DNA from: Variovorax paradoxus
Lineage (GTDB): Bacteria; Pseudomonadota; Gammaproteobacteria; Burkholderiales; Burkholderiaceae_C
Reading direction: 5' to 3'
Length of the DNA stretch: 64,000 nt
Assembly (NCBI RefSeq): GCF_018614955.1
Contig: NZ_JAGGNV010000033.1
Location: 1-64,000, forward strand
Within the stretch, counting starts at the first letter, position 1. Each line of letters starts with the position of its first letter. This document shows positions 32,147 through 40,769 of the stretch, piece after piece. The translations under genes and the position numbers were made by a program. Below the pieces are notes generated by a model. That model was not told the origin of the DNA. It was given only the letters and a program-made list of their open reading frames with translations, and did not search any database.

Positions 32147-34246
32147 TTGAACTGGCGCATCGACGTCGCGGTCCAGACTCCCGCGCACAGTGCATTAGGG
32201 GATGTACTGAGCTACGCCAGCGCCGAAACGCCGGCCATCGGGTCGCTGTTGCGGGTGCCGCTGGGTCGCCGCGAGGTGCTGGGCGTGACATGGGCGGTCC
32301 ATGCGCTCGAGGATGGCGCGGTGCCCGCCATGGAACTCAAGCCCGTCGCCGCCGTGCTCGATGGATTGCCGCCGCTGAACGATGCCTGGCGCGACCTGGT
32401 GGCCTTTGCCGCCCGCTACTACCAGCGCTCGCTGGGCGAGATCGCGCTGGCCGCGCTGCCGCCCCAGCTGCGCGACCTGAGCGCAGTGCAGCTGGCGCGG
32501 CGGCTCAAGCGGCAAGCCGTGCCGGCGCACTCCCCTGCCGCCGGCGCGGCGCCCGGCGGCCCGGCACTGTCTACCGAGCAAGCCGACGCACTGGCCCGCT
32601 TCGATGCCGAGACGGGCCCCTTCCTGCTGTTCGGCAGCACCGGCAGCGGCAAGACCGAGATCTACCTGCAGGCCGTGGCGGCGCTGCTTGCGCGCGAGCC
32701 GGCCGCGCAAGCGCTGGTGATGGTGCCCGAGATCAACCTCACGCCGCAGCTCGAAGCACGCTTCAAGGAACGCTTCGGCAGCGGCGCCGTGGTCTCGCTG
32801 CACAGCGGCATGACGAATCCGCAGCGCCTGGCCAGCTGGCTCGCGGCGCACAGCGGCGCAGCGCGCATCGTGCTGGGCACGCGCATGGCGGTCTTCGCCT
32901 CGATGCCGGCGCTGAAGCTGATCGTGGTCGACGAGGAGCACGACCCCAGCTACAAGCAGCAGGAAGGTGCGCGCTACTCGGCGCGCGACCTGGCGGTATG
33001 GCGCGGCCAGCGCGAAGGCGCGAAGGTGATGCTGGGCTCCGCCACGCCCTCGCTCGAAAGCTGGCACCAGAGCCGGCCGGCCGCGGGCGAGGACGCCGGT
33101 GGGCGCTATCTGCGGCTCGCCATGCCCTCGCGCATCGGCGCCGTGGCGCTGCCCGCGGTGCGGCTGGTCGACATGAGCCTGCAGCCGCCCAGGACCGTGC
33201 TTTCGGGCGCGCTGCTCGATGCCATCGGCCAGCGCATCGCGCGCGGCGAGCAGAGCATGGTGTTCCTCAACCGGCGCGGCTATGCGCCGGTGCTGGCCTG
33301 CGGCGACTGCGGCTGGAAGAGCGAATGCCCGCACTGCAGCGCCTACCGCGTCTTTCACAAGATCGACCGCACGCTGCGCTGCCACCACTGCGGCTTCACC
33401 GAACGCGTGCCGCGCGCCTGCCCGGCCTGCGGCAACCCCGACATCGCGCCGGTGGGCCGCGGCACGGAACGGCTCGAGGAGCACCTGGGCGAGCTGTTCG
33501 CGAGCGTGAAGCGGCCCGATGGCAGCGCGGTGCGCATCGCGCGCATCGACGCCGACAGCACGCGCAAACAGGGCGCGCTCGAATCGCAGCTCGCCGCCGT
33601 GCACGCGGGCGAGGTCGACGTGCTGGTGGGCACGCAGATGATCGCCAAGGGCCACGATTTCCGGCGCATCACGCTGGTGGCCGCTGTCAACCCCGACGGT
33701 GCGCTCTTCTCCAGCGACTTCCGCGCGCCGGAACGGCTGTTCAGCCTGCTGATGCAGTCCGCGGGACGCGCGGGGCGCGACGCTGCCTACCTTTCAGCGC
33801 AGGGCGCGACCGCCGAGATGTGGATCCAGACCCACCATCCGCAGCACGCGTTGTTCGCGGCGCTGCGACGGCACGACTACCCGGCGTTCGCCGAGCGCGA
33901 GCTCGAAGAGCGCGCTGCAGCGGGCATGCCGCCCTACGCCTTCCAGGCGCTGCTGCGGGCCGACGCCCGCACGCAGGAAGCGGCCCAGGCTTTTCTGAAT
34001 GCCGCCAGCGAGGCGGTCGATGCGCTCCCGGGGGCCGAGCGCGTGACCCGCTACCCGGCCGTGCCGCTGGCGATCCAGCGCGTGGCGAATGTGGAGCGGG
34101 CGCAGATGCTGGTCGAAAGCGCGTCGCGTGCGGCGCTGCAGCGCCTGCTGGCGGCCTGGCAGCCGCTGTTGCACGGGCTGCGGCGGCAGCCCGAAGGCAA
34201 GGGCGTGATCCGCTGGCTGGTCGACGTGGACCCGCACAGCATCTGA
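32147..34246 (+). CDS. priA: Primosomal protein N' (PriA replication-restart helicase)
   Basis: PriA recognises stalled forks and D-loops and reloads the replisome. The 699-residue chain has the N-terminal DNA-binding domain (RIDVAVQTPAHSALGDVLSY), Walker A GSTGSGKTEIYLQ, DEEH box VVDEEHDPSYKQQEGARY, and the PriA zinc cluster with eight cysteines (from CGDCGWKSECPHC to CRACPACG-like ACPACGNPD). Helicase motifs V/VI are in VLVGTQMIAKGHDF and QSAGRAGRD. Translation likely begins at TTG 32147, where the conserved N-terminus starts. It is preceded by the DnaA-box-containing intergenic region. Confidence 0.95.
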   Translation: MNWRIDVAVQTPAHSALGDVLSYASAETPAIGSLLRVPLGRREVLGVTWAVHALEDGAVPAMELKPVAAVLDGLPPLNDAWRDLVAFAARYYQRSLGEIALAALPPQLRDLSAVQLARRLKRQAVPAHSPAAGAAPGGPALSTEQADALARFDAETGPFLLFGSTGSGKTEIYLQAVAALLAREPAAQALVMVPEINLTPQLEARFKERFGSGAVVSLHSGMTNPQRLASWLAAHSGAARIVLGTRMAVFASMPALKLIVVDEEHDPSYKQQEGARYSARDLAVWRGQREGAKVMLGSATPSLESWHQSRPAAGEDAGGRYLRLAMPSRIGAVALPAVRLVDMSLQPPRTVLSGALLDAIGQRIARGEQSMVFLNRRGYAPVLACGDCGWKSECPHCSAYRVFHKIDRTLRCHHCGFTERVPRACPACGNPDIAPVGRGTERLEEHLGELFASVKRPDGSAVRIARIDADSTRKQGALESQLAAVHAGEVDVLVGTQMIAKGHDFRRITLVAAVNPDGALFSSDFRAPERLFSLLMQSAGRAGRDAAYLSAQGATAEMWIQTHHPQHALFAALRRHDYPAFAERELEERAAAGMPPYAFQALLRADARTQEAAQAFLNAASEAVDALPGAERVTRYPAVPLAIQRVANVERAQMLVESASRAALQRLLAAWQPLLHGLRRQPEGKGVIRWLVDVDPHSI

Positions 34247-34253
34247 GCGCGGC

Positions 34254-34463
34254 TCAGGGCAGGCCCACGGGCTGCTTGCCCATCTCGATGTAGCGCAGCT
34301 CCGACCGGCGCCGCCGGTGCGAATGGCCCGGCCATGCGAACAGCAAAAGGCTCGCTGCGCCCGTCGCGAGCGCACTGCCGATGCCCAGCGCACCCGCAAG
34401 CCAAAGCCAACTGACGGTGGCAAGCCACGCCACCCAAAGCACCCAGCGCGTCAAAGTCGTCAT
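34254..34463 (-). CDS. Small membrane protein, function unknown
   Basis: A 69-residue reading frame starts MTTLTRWVLWVAWLATV and has two hydrophobic segments, followed by a basic tail HSHRRRRSELRYIEMG. A purine-rich GGGGGA lies upstream of the ATG at 34463. It is convergent with priA (7-base gap). It is not a clear member of any family I recognise, and its reality rests on the membrane-protein composition and ribosome-binding site only. Confidence 0.5.
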   Translation of the reverse strand: MTTLTRWVLWVAWLATVSWLWLAGALGIGSALATGAASLLLFAWPGHSHRRRRSELRYIEMGKQPVGLP

Positions 34464-34591
34464 GCCGTTTCCCCCGGTATCTGGCGCCACTTTAGCAGCG
34501 CGAATGCAAACCTAAGCATTAGTCAAAAGCAATAGTTCACACTATCCACCGGGGAGTGATGGCGTCTTGTAGGAAATATTCTGAAACAGAG

Positions 34592-34606
34592 ATTGCCGAC
34601 GGCAAT
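34592..34606. repeat. 15-base perfect palindrome downstream of the AEC gene
   Basis: ATTGCCG-a-CGGCAAT lies 13 bases beyond the AEC transporter stop codon. On the minus strand it could fold as a short hairpin but is not followed by a T-run, so it is not a classic terminator. It could equally be a protein-binding site. Confidence 0.35.
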
Positions 34607-34618
34607 TGGCTGCCGAAG

Positions 34619-35638
34619 TTAGCCCTGACTAACAATCCACCTCACCGCCAGGGGAAAGCTGAAGAAGGCCGCCACGGTGGTCCACAGGATGATGCGGGCG
34701 ATGCGCCCGTTGTCGGCGCCAAAGCGCTCGGCCAGCATCGACACGTTGCTCGCGCTCGGCAGCGCGGCCACCAGCACGATCGCCGCCAGCGCCGGCTGGC
34801 CCAGCGGCACGCCCAGCGCGATCGCGCCGCGCGCGAGGCCATAGACCAGCAAGGGATGCAGCAGCAGCTTGATCGCCGCGACGGCCAGCACGTCGGCCAG
34901 CCTCGCCTGCCGCAGCGGCTGCGAGCCGCTGCCCATCGCGGCGGCAACGAGCGCGCTGGCGCGGTGCTCGCGCGCCAGCAGCGACGAGCGCGCCAGCACC
35001 GCGCCGATGGCGAACAGCGCCACCGGCGAGGCCGCGTCGGCCAGCATCGCGATCGTGCGCTCGACCGGCCCCGGCAGCGCGAAGCGCGCGGCCGATGCCA
35101 GCCCGCCGAGCACGATGGCCCACGGCATCGGGTTTTGCGCGATGCCGCGCAAGGCCTGCCGCGCCGCCTTGGCCGCACCGTGCTCGTCGGCGCCGGCCAG
35201 GCGCGACAGCGCGATGCACAGCGACGAAGTCACGACCAGGTCGAAGGCGATCGTGATGATCATCGGCGACGCCGCCTGCGCGCCGAGGATCGCGATCAGC
35301 AGCGGCACGCCCATGAAACCCGTGTTCGGGAACGCAGCCACCAGCGCGCCGAAGGCCGCATCGTTCCAGCCGATGCGCTGCCTGCGCGCCAGGGCCACCG
35401 TGGCAGCGACCACGATCAGCGCACTGACGCCCCACACCAGCGCCACGCCGGCATCGAGCAGCTGCGCGATCGGCGCGGCAGCGCCGAAGCGAAACAGCAT
35501 GCACGGCAGCGCGAAATAGAGCACGAAGGCATTGAGCCCCGGAATCGCCGCGAGCGGCAGCGCACCGGCGCGAGCCGCTGCGTAGCCGGCCGCGATCAAG
35601 GCGAAGAAGGGGATGGTGACGAAGAGGATCTGCAGCAC
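34619..35638 (-). CDS. AEC (auxin efflux carrier) family transporter
   Basis: This 339-residue membrane protein has two five-helix bundles: N-terminal VLQILFVTIPFFALIAAGY and PGLNAFVLYFALPCMLFRFG, C-terminal LLLHPLLVYGLARGAIALG. The AFPNTGFMGVPLLIAILG motif is diagnostic. Bacterial AEC proteins transport malate, malonate or similar acids. The frame has no ATG; GTG at 35638 is the start because the family's conserved sequence (usually MLQILF) begins exactly there. It follows the PLD gene on the same strand (26-base gap). Substrate unknown. Confidence 0.9.
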   Translation of the reverse strand: MLQILFVTIPFFALIAAGYAAARAGALPLAAIPGLNAFVLYFALPCMLFRFGAAAPIAQLLDAGVALVWGVSALIVVAATVALARRQRIGWNDAAFGALVAAFPNTGFMGVPLLIAILGAQAASPMIITIAFDLVVTSSLCIALSRLAGADEHGAAKAARQALRGIAQNPMPWAIVLGGLASAARFALPGPVERTIAMLADAASPVALFAIGAVLARSSLLAREHRASALVAAAMGSGSQPLRQARLADVLAVAAIKLLLHPLLVYGLARGAIALGVPLGQPALAAIVLVAALPSASNVSMLAERFGADNGRIARIILWTTVAAFFSFPLAVRWIVSQG

Positions 35639-35664
35639 GCGGGCGATTGTCGCTGCCGCGGTAC

Positions 35665-36948
35665 TCAGAGCTGCGGCCCCAGCAGCGCGGCCAGGTGCTC
35701 CAACAACTTCTCGCGCCATGGCCGTTCCTGCCACTGGGCGAAGCTCACCGCCCTGCTCTTCGCGAGATCCTCCTCGAACACCGCCGCCTGCGCCCGGGCG
35801 AAGGCCTCGTCGTAGATGTTGAGGTTGGCCTCGTCGTTGAGGCGGAAGGAACGGTTGTCGAAGTTGGTCGAGCCGACCGACACCAACAGGTCGTCGACCA
35901 CCATCACCTTGCAGTGGTACATGGTCGGCTGGTATTCGCTGATCTGCACGCCGGCTTCGAGCAGCGGACCCCATCCGGCGCGCGACGCGCGGCGCACGGT
36001 CTGCGCGTCCATGATCGGGCCGGGCGTGATGATGCGCACGCGCACGCCGCGCTTCGCCGCGGCGATGAGGGCATCGCGCGCGAGATCGTCGGGCACGAAG
36101 TAGGCGCTCGAGAGATCGATGGTCCTGGTGGCCGCCGCGATCGACAGCAGGTACATCAGGTGCATGCTCTCGCTGCCGCCCGACGGCGAGCTGCTGAACA
36201 TCTGGGCCGCACCGCCGCCGCGCAGCGCAATGGCCGGGAAGTAGCGCTCGCCGTGCAGCACCTCGCCCGATGCCTTGATCCAGTTGTCCATGAACACGGC
36301 CTGCATCTGCGCGACCACCGGCCCTTCCACCTTGTAGTGCGAGTCGCGCCAATGGTCGGGGTCCTGCGCGTTGCCGGTCCACTCGGGCGCGATGCCCACG
36401 CCGCCGGTGAAGCCCACCGCGCCGTCGACCACCAGCAGCTTGCGGTGAGTGCGGTTGTTGAAACGCGCGATGTCGTACCAGCTCGGCTTGTGGAACCTGC
36501 GGATCTCCACGCCTGCTTCTTCCATCGATTGCAGAAGCTTCTCCTCGATCTTCTGGCTGCCTACCCAGTCGAGCAGCACATGCACCTTGATGCCGGCGCG
36601 GGCTCGTTCCGACAGCGCATCGGCAAAGGCGCGGCCGATGTCGCCGGACCAGTAGATGTAGGTCTCGAAGGTGACGCTCTTCTTCGCGCCGCGGATGGCC
36701 GCGAGCATCTGCGGAAAGATCCGGTCGCCGTTGATCAGCGCCTCGAACCGGTTGCCCTCCGTGACCGGCGGCCCGAGCAGGACGCCCATCGCACGGCGGA
36801 ACTGCGCGTCGTGCAGGCTGTACTCGCGCTCGATTTGCGGTTCGATCTTCTTTTCGCCGGGCAGGAAGTTCAGCACGACCAGCGTTGCCGCCACCGTAGC
36901 GAGCGCGGACCAGAAGGCGATGGTGAGCGGATGTCTTGTTTTCTTCAT
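35665..36948 (-). CDS. Cardiolipin synthase / phospholipase D family protein (second)
   Basis: This 427-residue inner-membrane protein has one N-terminal transmembrane helix (LTIAFWSALATVAATLVVLNF) and two HKD motifs: NRTHRKLLVVDGAVGFTGG and MYHCKVMVVDDLLVSVGS, the second with GSTNFDNRSF. This matches ClsB/YbhO-type cardiolipin synthases, which make cardiolipin from phosphatidylglycerol or other donors. The start 36948 was chosen over the longer frame because the basic n-region MKKTRHPL leads straight into the helix. It differs clearly from the lipoprotein PLD at 2.2-3.9 kb. It is divergent from the rep helicase gene. Confidence 0.9.
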   Translation of the reverse strand: MKKTRHPLTIAFWSALATVAATLVVLNFLPGEKKIEPQIEREYSLHDAQFRRAMGVLLGPPVTEGNRFEALINGDRIFPQMLAAIRGAKKSVTFETYIYWSGDIGRAFADALSERARAGIKVHVLLDWVGSQKIEEKLLQSMEEAGVEIRRFHKPSWYDIARFNNRTHRKLLVVDGAVGFTGGVGIAPEWTGNAQDPDHWRDSHYKVEGPVVAQMQAVFMDNWIKASGEVLHGERYFPAIALRGGGAAQMFSSSPSGGSESMHLMYLLSIAAATRTIDLSSAYFVPDDLARDALIAAAKRGVRVRIITPGPIMDAQTVRRASRAGWGPLLEAGVQISEYQPTMYHCKVMVVDDLLVSVGSTNFDNRSFRLNDEANLNIYDEAFARAQAAVFEEDLAKSRAVSFAQWQERPWREKLLEHLAALLGPQL

Positions 36949-37042
36949 GCGGCGCCGCCGATCACAAATGCGAACGGGTCTAACACCGCCATACATCTGC
37001 GGTCGTCCGACGGCGCCCCGTATCATTGCCCGCTTTGCGCCT

Positions 37043-37065
37043 CCCCTCCCCCCTCCCCCCGCCCC
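37043..37065 (-). promoter_or_regulatory. G-quadruplex motif just upstream of the rep start codon
   Basis: The minus strand has four G-runs of 4, 6, 6 and 4 separated by single bases (C-runs on the plus strand at 37043-37046, 37048-37053, 37055-37060 and 37062-37065). This is a textbook intramolecular quadruplex motif with one-base loops. It ends two bases before the rep ATG, so the mRNA leader there is pyrimidine-only and has no Shine-Dalgarno. The fold is predicted from base order; function is unknown. Confidence 0.6.
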
Positions 37066-37067
37066 TC

Positions 37068-39167
37068 ATGTCCTCCGGTCTCAACCTCGCGCAACAAGAA
37101 GCCGTCAACTACATGCACGGTCCCTGCCTCGTGCTTGCCGGTGCGGGTTCGGGCAAGACGCGCGTCATCACGCACAAGATCGCGCGGCTGATCCAGGCCG
37201 GCCTGGTGCCCAAGCGCATTGCCGCCATCACCTTCACCAACAAGGCCGCGGCCGAGATGCGCGAACGCGCCAAGGGGCTGATCGGGCGCGATGCGAAGCA
37301 CGTGGTGGTGTGCACCTTCCACGCGCTGGGCGTGCGCATGATGCGGGAAGACGGCGCCGTGCTGGGCCTGAAGCCGGCCTTCAGCATCCTCGACAGCGAC
37401 GACGTGACGAAGATCCTGAAGGACGCCGGCGGCACCACCGACGCCGCGACCGCGCGCATCTGGCAGTGGACCATCAGCAAGTGGAAGAACATGGGGCTCA
37501 ATGCCGCCCAGGCCGAGGCCCAGGCCGCCGACGACAACGAGCGCATCACCGCGCGCATCATGGGGCGCTACGAAGAGCGGCTCGCCGCCTACCAGAGCGT
37601 GGACTTCGACGACCTGATCGGCATGCCGCTCAAGCTTTTGCAGCAGCATGACGACGTGCGCGCCAAGTGGCAGGCCGCGCTGGGCCATGTGCTGGTCGAC
37701 GAATATCAGGACACCAACGCCACGCAGTACGAGGTGCTGAAGGCGCTGGTCGGCGAGCGCGGGCGCTTCACCGCGGTGGGCGACGACGACCAGTCGATCT
37801 ACGGCTGGCGCGGCGCGACGCTCGACAACCTGAAGAAGCTGCCGATCGACTACCCGAGTCTCAAGGTCATCAAGCTCGAGCAGAACTACCGCAGCACCAG
37901 CGCGATCCTGCGCGCGGCCAACAACGTGATCGGGCCGAACCCCAAGCTCTTTCCGAAGACGCTGTTCAGCGAGCTCGGCGAGGGCGAGCCGGTGCGCGTG
38001 GTTGATGCCGACAGCGAGGCGCACGAGGCCGAGCGCACGGTGGCGCGCATCCAGAGCCTGCGCGGCGGCGATGCCACCACGCAAGGCCAGCAGTACAAGG
38101 AGTTCCGCGACTTCGCGATCCTCTACCGGGCCAACCACCAGGCGCGCGTGTTCGAGCAGGCCTTGCGCCGCGCGCAGATTCCCTACAAGGTCTCCGGCGG
38201 CCAGAGCTTCTTCGACCGCGCCGAGATCAAGGACCTGTGCGGCTGGTTCCGGCTCTGGGTCAACAACGACGACGACCCGGCCTTCCTGCGTGCCGTGACC
38301 ACGCCCAAGCGCGGCATCGGCCACACCACGCTTGCCAGCCTCGGCACCTTCGCGAGCCAGTACAAGCTGAGCCTGTTCGAAGCCCTGTTCTCGCCCTCGC
38401 TGCCGAGCGTGATGCCGAAGCGCGCGCAGGAAGGCCTGCACGAGTTCGGCCGCTACATCAACGACCTCGAATACCGCGCGCGCCGCACCATGGGCGCCGA
38501 GGATGCGCGCAGCTTCCTGGCCGACTGGCTGAAAGAGATCGACTACGAGAAGCACCTCTACGACGGCGAGGACAGCGAGCAGGCCGCGGCCAGCCGCTGG
38601 ACCAACGTGCTCGAGTTCTGCGACTGGATGTCGCAGCGCTGCGGCGGGCAGATCGACGATGCCTCCGGAGCGACGGTCGAGAGCGAACGCAAGAGCCTGC
38701 TCGAAGTGGCGCAGACCATCTCTCTGCTCTCCACCATCAGCGAACGCGAGAAGGACCAGAACGTGGTCACGCTCTCCACGCTGCACGCGGCCAAGGGCCT
38801 CGAATGGCCGCACGTGATGCTGGTCGGCGTGACCGAGGGTCTCCTGCCCTTCAAGCTCGACGACGACGGCGGCCGGCAGGAGAAGGTCAGCGACGACACG
38901 CTGCAGCGGCTGCAGGAAGAGCGCCGCCTGATGTACGTGGGCATCACGCGCGCGCAGCGCAGCCTGGCGGTGAGCTGGACCAAGCGGCGCAAGCAGGGCC
39001 GCGAGATGGTGCCGGCGCAGCCGAGCCGCTTCATCGCCGAGATGGCGCTCGACAAGAAGACCATCAAGGAAGACCCGCGCGAGAAACTCAAGGCACTGCG
39101 CGCCGAATTCGCGCGCAAGGTCCAGGACAACGCTGCCGCAGCGGCGGCCGCTGCGGCAGCCCCATGA
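37068..39167 (+). CDS. rep: ATP-dependent DNA helicase Rep (UvrD/PcrA superfamily)
   Basis: This superfamily 1A 3'-5' helicase clears proteins ahead of forks. The 699-residue chain has Walker A LVLAGAGSGKTRVI at about 22-35, motif Ia ITFTNKAAAEM, motif II VDEYQDTN, motif III GDDDQSIYGWRGA, motif IV EQNYRSTSAILRAAN and motif VI RRLMYVGITRAQRSLAVSW. The start MSSGLNLAQQEAVNYMHGP aligns with E. coli Rep (MRLNPGQQQAVEF, from memory), and the absence of a long UvrD C-terminal tail favours Rep. The ATG has only a C-rich leader. The stop overlaps the next ATG by four bases. Confidence 0.92.
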   Translation: MSSGLNLAQQEAVNYMHGPCLVLAGAGSGKTRVITHKIARLIQAGLVPKRIAAITFTNKAAAEMRERAKGLIGRDAKHVVVCTFHALGVRMMREDGAVLGLKPAFSILDSDDVTKILKDAGGTTDAATARIWQWTISKWKNMGLNAAQAEAQAADDNERITARIMGRYEERLAAYQSVDFDDLIGMPLKLLQQHDDVRAKWQAALGHVLVDEYQDTNATQYEVLKALVGERGRFTAVGDDDQSIYGWRGATLDNLKKLPIDYPSLKVIKLEQNYRSTSAILRAANNVIGPNPKLFPKTLFSELGEGEPVRVVDADSEAHEAERTVARIQSLRGGDATTQGQQYKEFRDFAILYRANHQARVFEQALRRAQIPYKVSGGQSFFDRAEIKDLCGWFRLWVNNDDDPAFLRAVTTPKRGIGHTTLASLGTFASQYKLSLFEALFSPSLPSVMPKRAQEGLHEFGRYINDLEYRARRTMGAEDARSFLADWLKEIDYEKHLYDGEDSEQAAASRWTNVLEFCDWMSQRCGGQIDDASGATVESERKSLLEVAQTISLLSTISEREKDQNVVTLSTLHAAKGLEWPHVMLVGVTEGLLPFKLDDDGGRQEKVSDDTLQRLQEERRLMYVGITRAQRSLAVSWTKRRKQGREMVPAQPSRFIAEMALDKKTIKEDPREKLKALRAEFARKVQDNAAAAAAAAAAP

Positions 39168-39595
39168 AGTGCCGTGTGCTGTTCATCGCCCTGTGCATGG
39201 CCGCCGGCAGTGTGGGGGCCCAGCCGGCATGCCCCGCCAGCGGCCGCGACCTGCCGGTCGAGGCGCTCTATGGCCAATGGGAGGCGCGCTTCGAAGGCGT
39301 GCCGGGCATCGCGCGGCTGCAACTCGCCAAGCATCCTGAATACGCCGGCGTGCGCGGCACCATCACGCGCGACCGCGGCGCGGCAAGCCCCTCGGTCGCG
39401 CAGCTCGCGGGCGACATCGACGACGAGGGCCTGCTCAACATCGACGAATCGATGGACGGCCGCGCCATCAGCGGCGTCTGGCTCGGCGAGCTGCAGGCCG
39501 GATCCTGCGGCAAGGAGTTCAGAGGAACCTGGCGAAACGCCGCCGACGACAGCACACGTCCTTTTGTGCTGAACAAGACGGGCAGTTGGCAATGA
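39164..39595 (+). CDS. Small secreted protein, function unknown
   Basis: This 143-residue protein has a clean signal peptide (KCRVLFIALCMAAGSVGAQ) and a mature domain of alternating strands: LYGQWEARFEGVPGIARLQL, AGDIDDEGLLNIDES, ISGVWLGELQAGSCGKEF and a Trp-rich end. Cysteines in the mature part (PACPAS and GSCGKE) could form a disulphide. I do not recognise the family. Its start overlaps the rep stop and its own stop overlaps the pldA start (ATGA at both ends), so all three are translationally coupled. Confidence 0.8.
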   Translation: MKCRVLFIALCMAAGSVGAQPACPASGRDLPVEALYGQWEARFEGVPGIARLQLAKHPEYAGVRGTITRDRGAASPSVAQLAGDIDDEGLLNIDESMDGRAISGVWLGELQAGSCGKEFRGTWRNAADDSTRPFVLNKTGSWQ

Positions 39596-40752
39596 CGAAC
39601 ACACGCACCACCCTATTCGCCGCGCTCCTTGCCGGCCTCGGCATCGCAGGCGCGCACGCGCAACCTGCGGAGAGACCGCAGAGCCCGCTGGCCGAAGCGC
39701 AGCTGACCTGGCAGCAATGCCAGCGCCTCGCCGACAACAAGGAAGCGCGGCTGGCCTGCTTCGACCGCTGGGCCCAACAGCAGACCTTGCCCGCCGCCTC
39801 GGTACCGGCGGCGCCGCCGGTGCTTGCGAACACCCAGCCGCCCGCGCCCGTGGACGCCGCCGTGCCCGCCACGCGCGTGGTCTCCGTGGCCACCGAAGAA
39901 GGCTGCCGCGACCGCCAGTACTCCTTGCTCTCGCGCTTCTGGGAGCTCGAGAACGGCACCGACTGCGGCACCTTCAGCTTTCGCGCTTACCGGCCGCTCA
40001 ACGTGTCCGCCTCGGCGGCCACGAACAAGCCACAGACGCCGACCTCGCCCGCGGCCGGCCACAACGGCGAAGACATCGCCTACCAGGCCAACGAGATGCG
40101 CATCGGCCTCTCGGTGCGCACCAAGTTGATCCAGGGCATGCTGACGCAGAACGATCCGGTCAAGAAGGACTCGCTGTGGTTCGGCTACAGCCAGCAATCG
40201 ACCTGGCAGCTCTTCAACGGCGCGATCTCGCGGCCCTTCCGCACCACCGACCACGAGCCGGAACTGATGTACGTCTATCCCACCGACTACCAGCTGCCGG
40301 GCGGCTGGCGCTGGCGCTACGCGGGCGTGGGACTGGTGCACCAGTCGAACGGCCAGAGCCTGCCCTATTCGCGCAGCTGGAACCGCGTCTACCTGATGGG
40401 CGGCATGGAGCTGGACGACCGCTTCACGCTCACCGGCCGCGTGTGGCAGCGCGTGCACGAGGATGCTGCGAAGGACGACAACCCCGACATCTCCAACTAC
40501 ATCGGTCGCGCCGAACTCACGGGCCGCTGGAACCTCAATCGCGACAACACCCTCGGCGTGACGGTGCGCAACAACCTGCGCGAGAGCGGGCGCGGCTCGG
40601 TGCGGCTCGAATGGCTCAAGGCCATCGGCGATCAGAGCAGGAGCAACCTGCGCTTCCATACGCAGCTGTTCCACGGCTACGGCGACACGCTGGTCGACTA
40701 CAACCGCAAGCGCACCGTGCTGAGCATCGGATTGAGCCTGGTCGATTTCTAG
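39592..40752 (+). CDS. pldA: Outer membrane phospholipase A1 (OMPLA)
   Basis: PldA is a calcium-dependent outer-membrane barrel that hydrolyses mislocated phospholipids. The 386-residue chain has a signal peptide ending AGAHAQ, then an N-terminal extension with Pro/Ala stretches and a 12-strand barrel domain. The catalytic site is intact: LVHQSNGQS with His250 and Ser252, and SWNR with Asn264, the same spacing as E. coli His142/Ser144/Asn156. It shares four bases with the preceding secreted-protein gene. Coupling of an outer-membrane phospholipase with a helicase is odd but probably reflects gene packing. Confidence 0.93.
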   Translation: MTNTRTTLFAALLAGLGIAGAHAQPAERPQSPLAEAQLTWQQCQRLADNKEARLACFDRWAQQQTLPAASVPAAPPVLANTQPPAPVDAAVPATRVVSVATEEGCRDRQYSLLSRFWELENGTDCGTFSFRAYRPLNVSASAATNKPQTPTSPAAGHNGEDIAYQANEMRIGLSVRTKLIQGMLTQNDPVKKDSLWFGYSQQSTWQLFNGAISRPFRTTDHEPELMYVYPTDYQLPGGWRWRYAGVGLVHQSNGQSLPYSRSWNRVYLMGGMELDDRFTLTGRVWQRVHEDAAKDDNPDISNYIGRAELTGRWNLNRDNTLGVTVRNNLRESGRGSVRLEWLKAIGDQSRSNLRFHTQLFHGYGDTLVDYNRKRTVLSIGLSLVDF

Positions 40753-40769
40753 GGAGTGACTGCTTCGGA

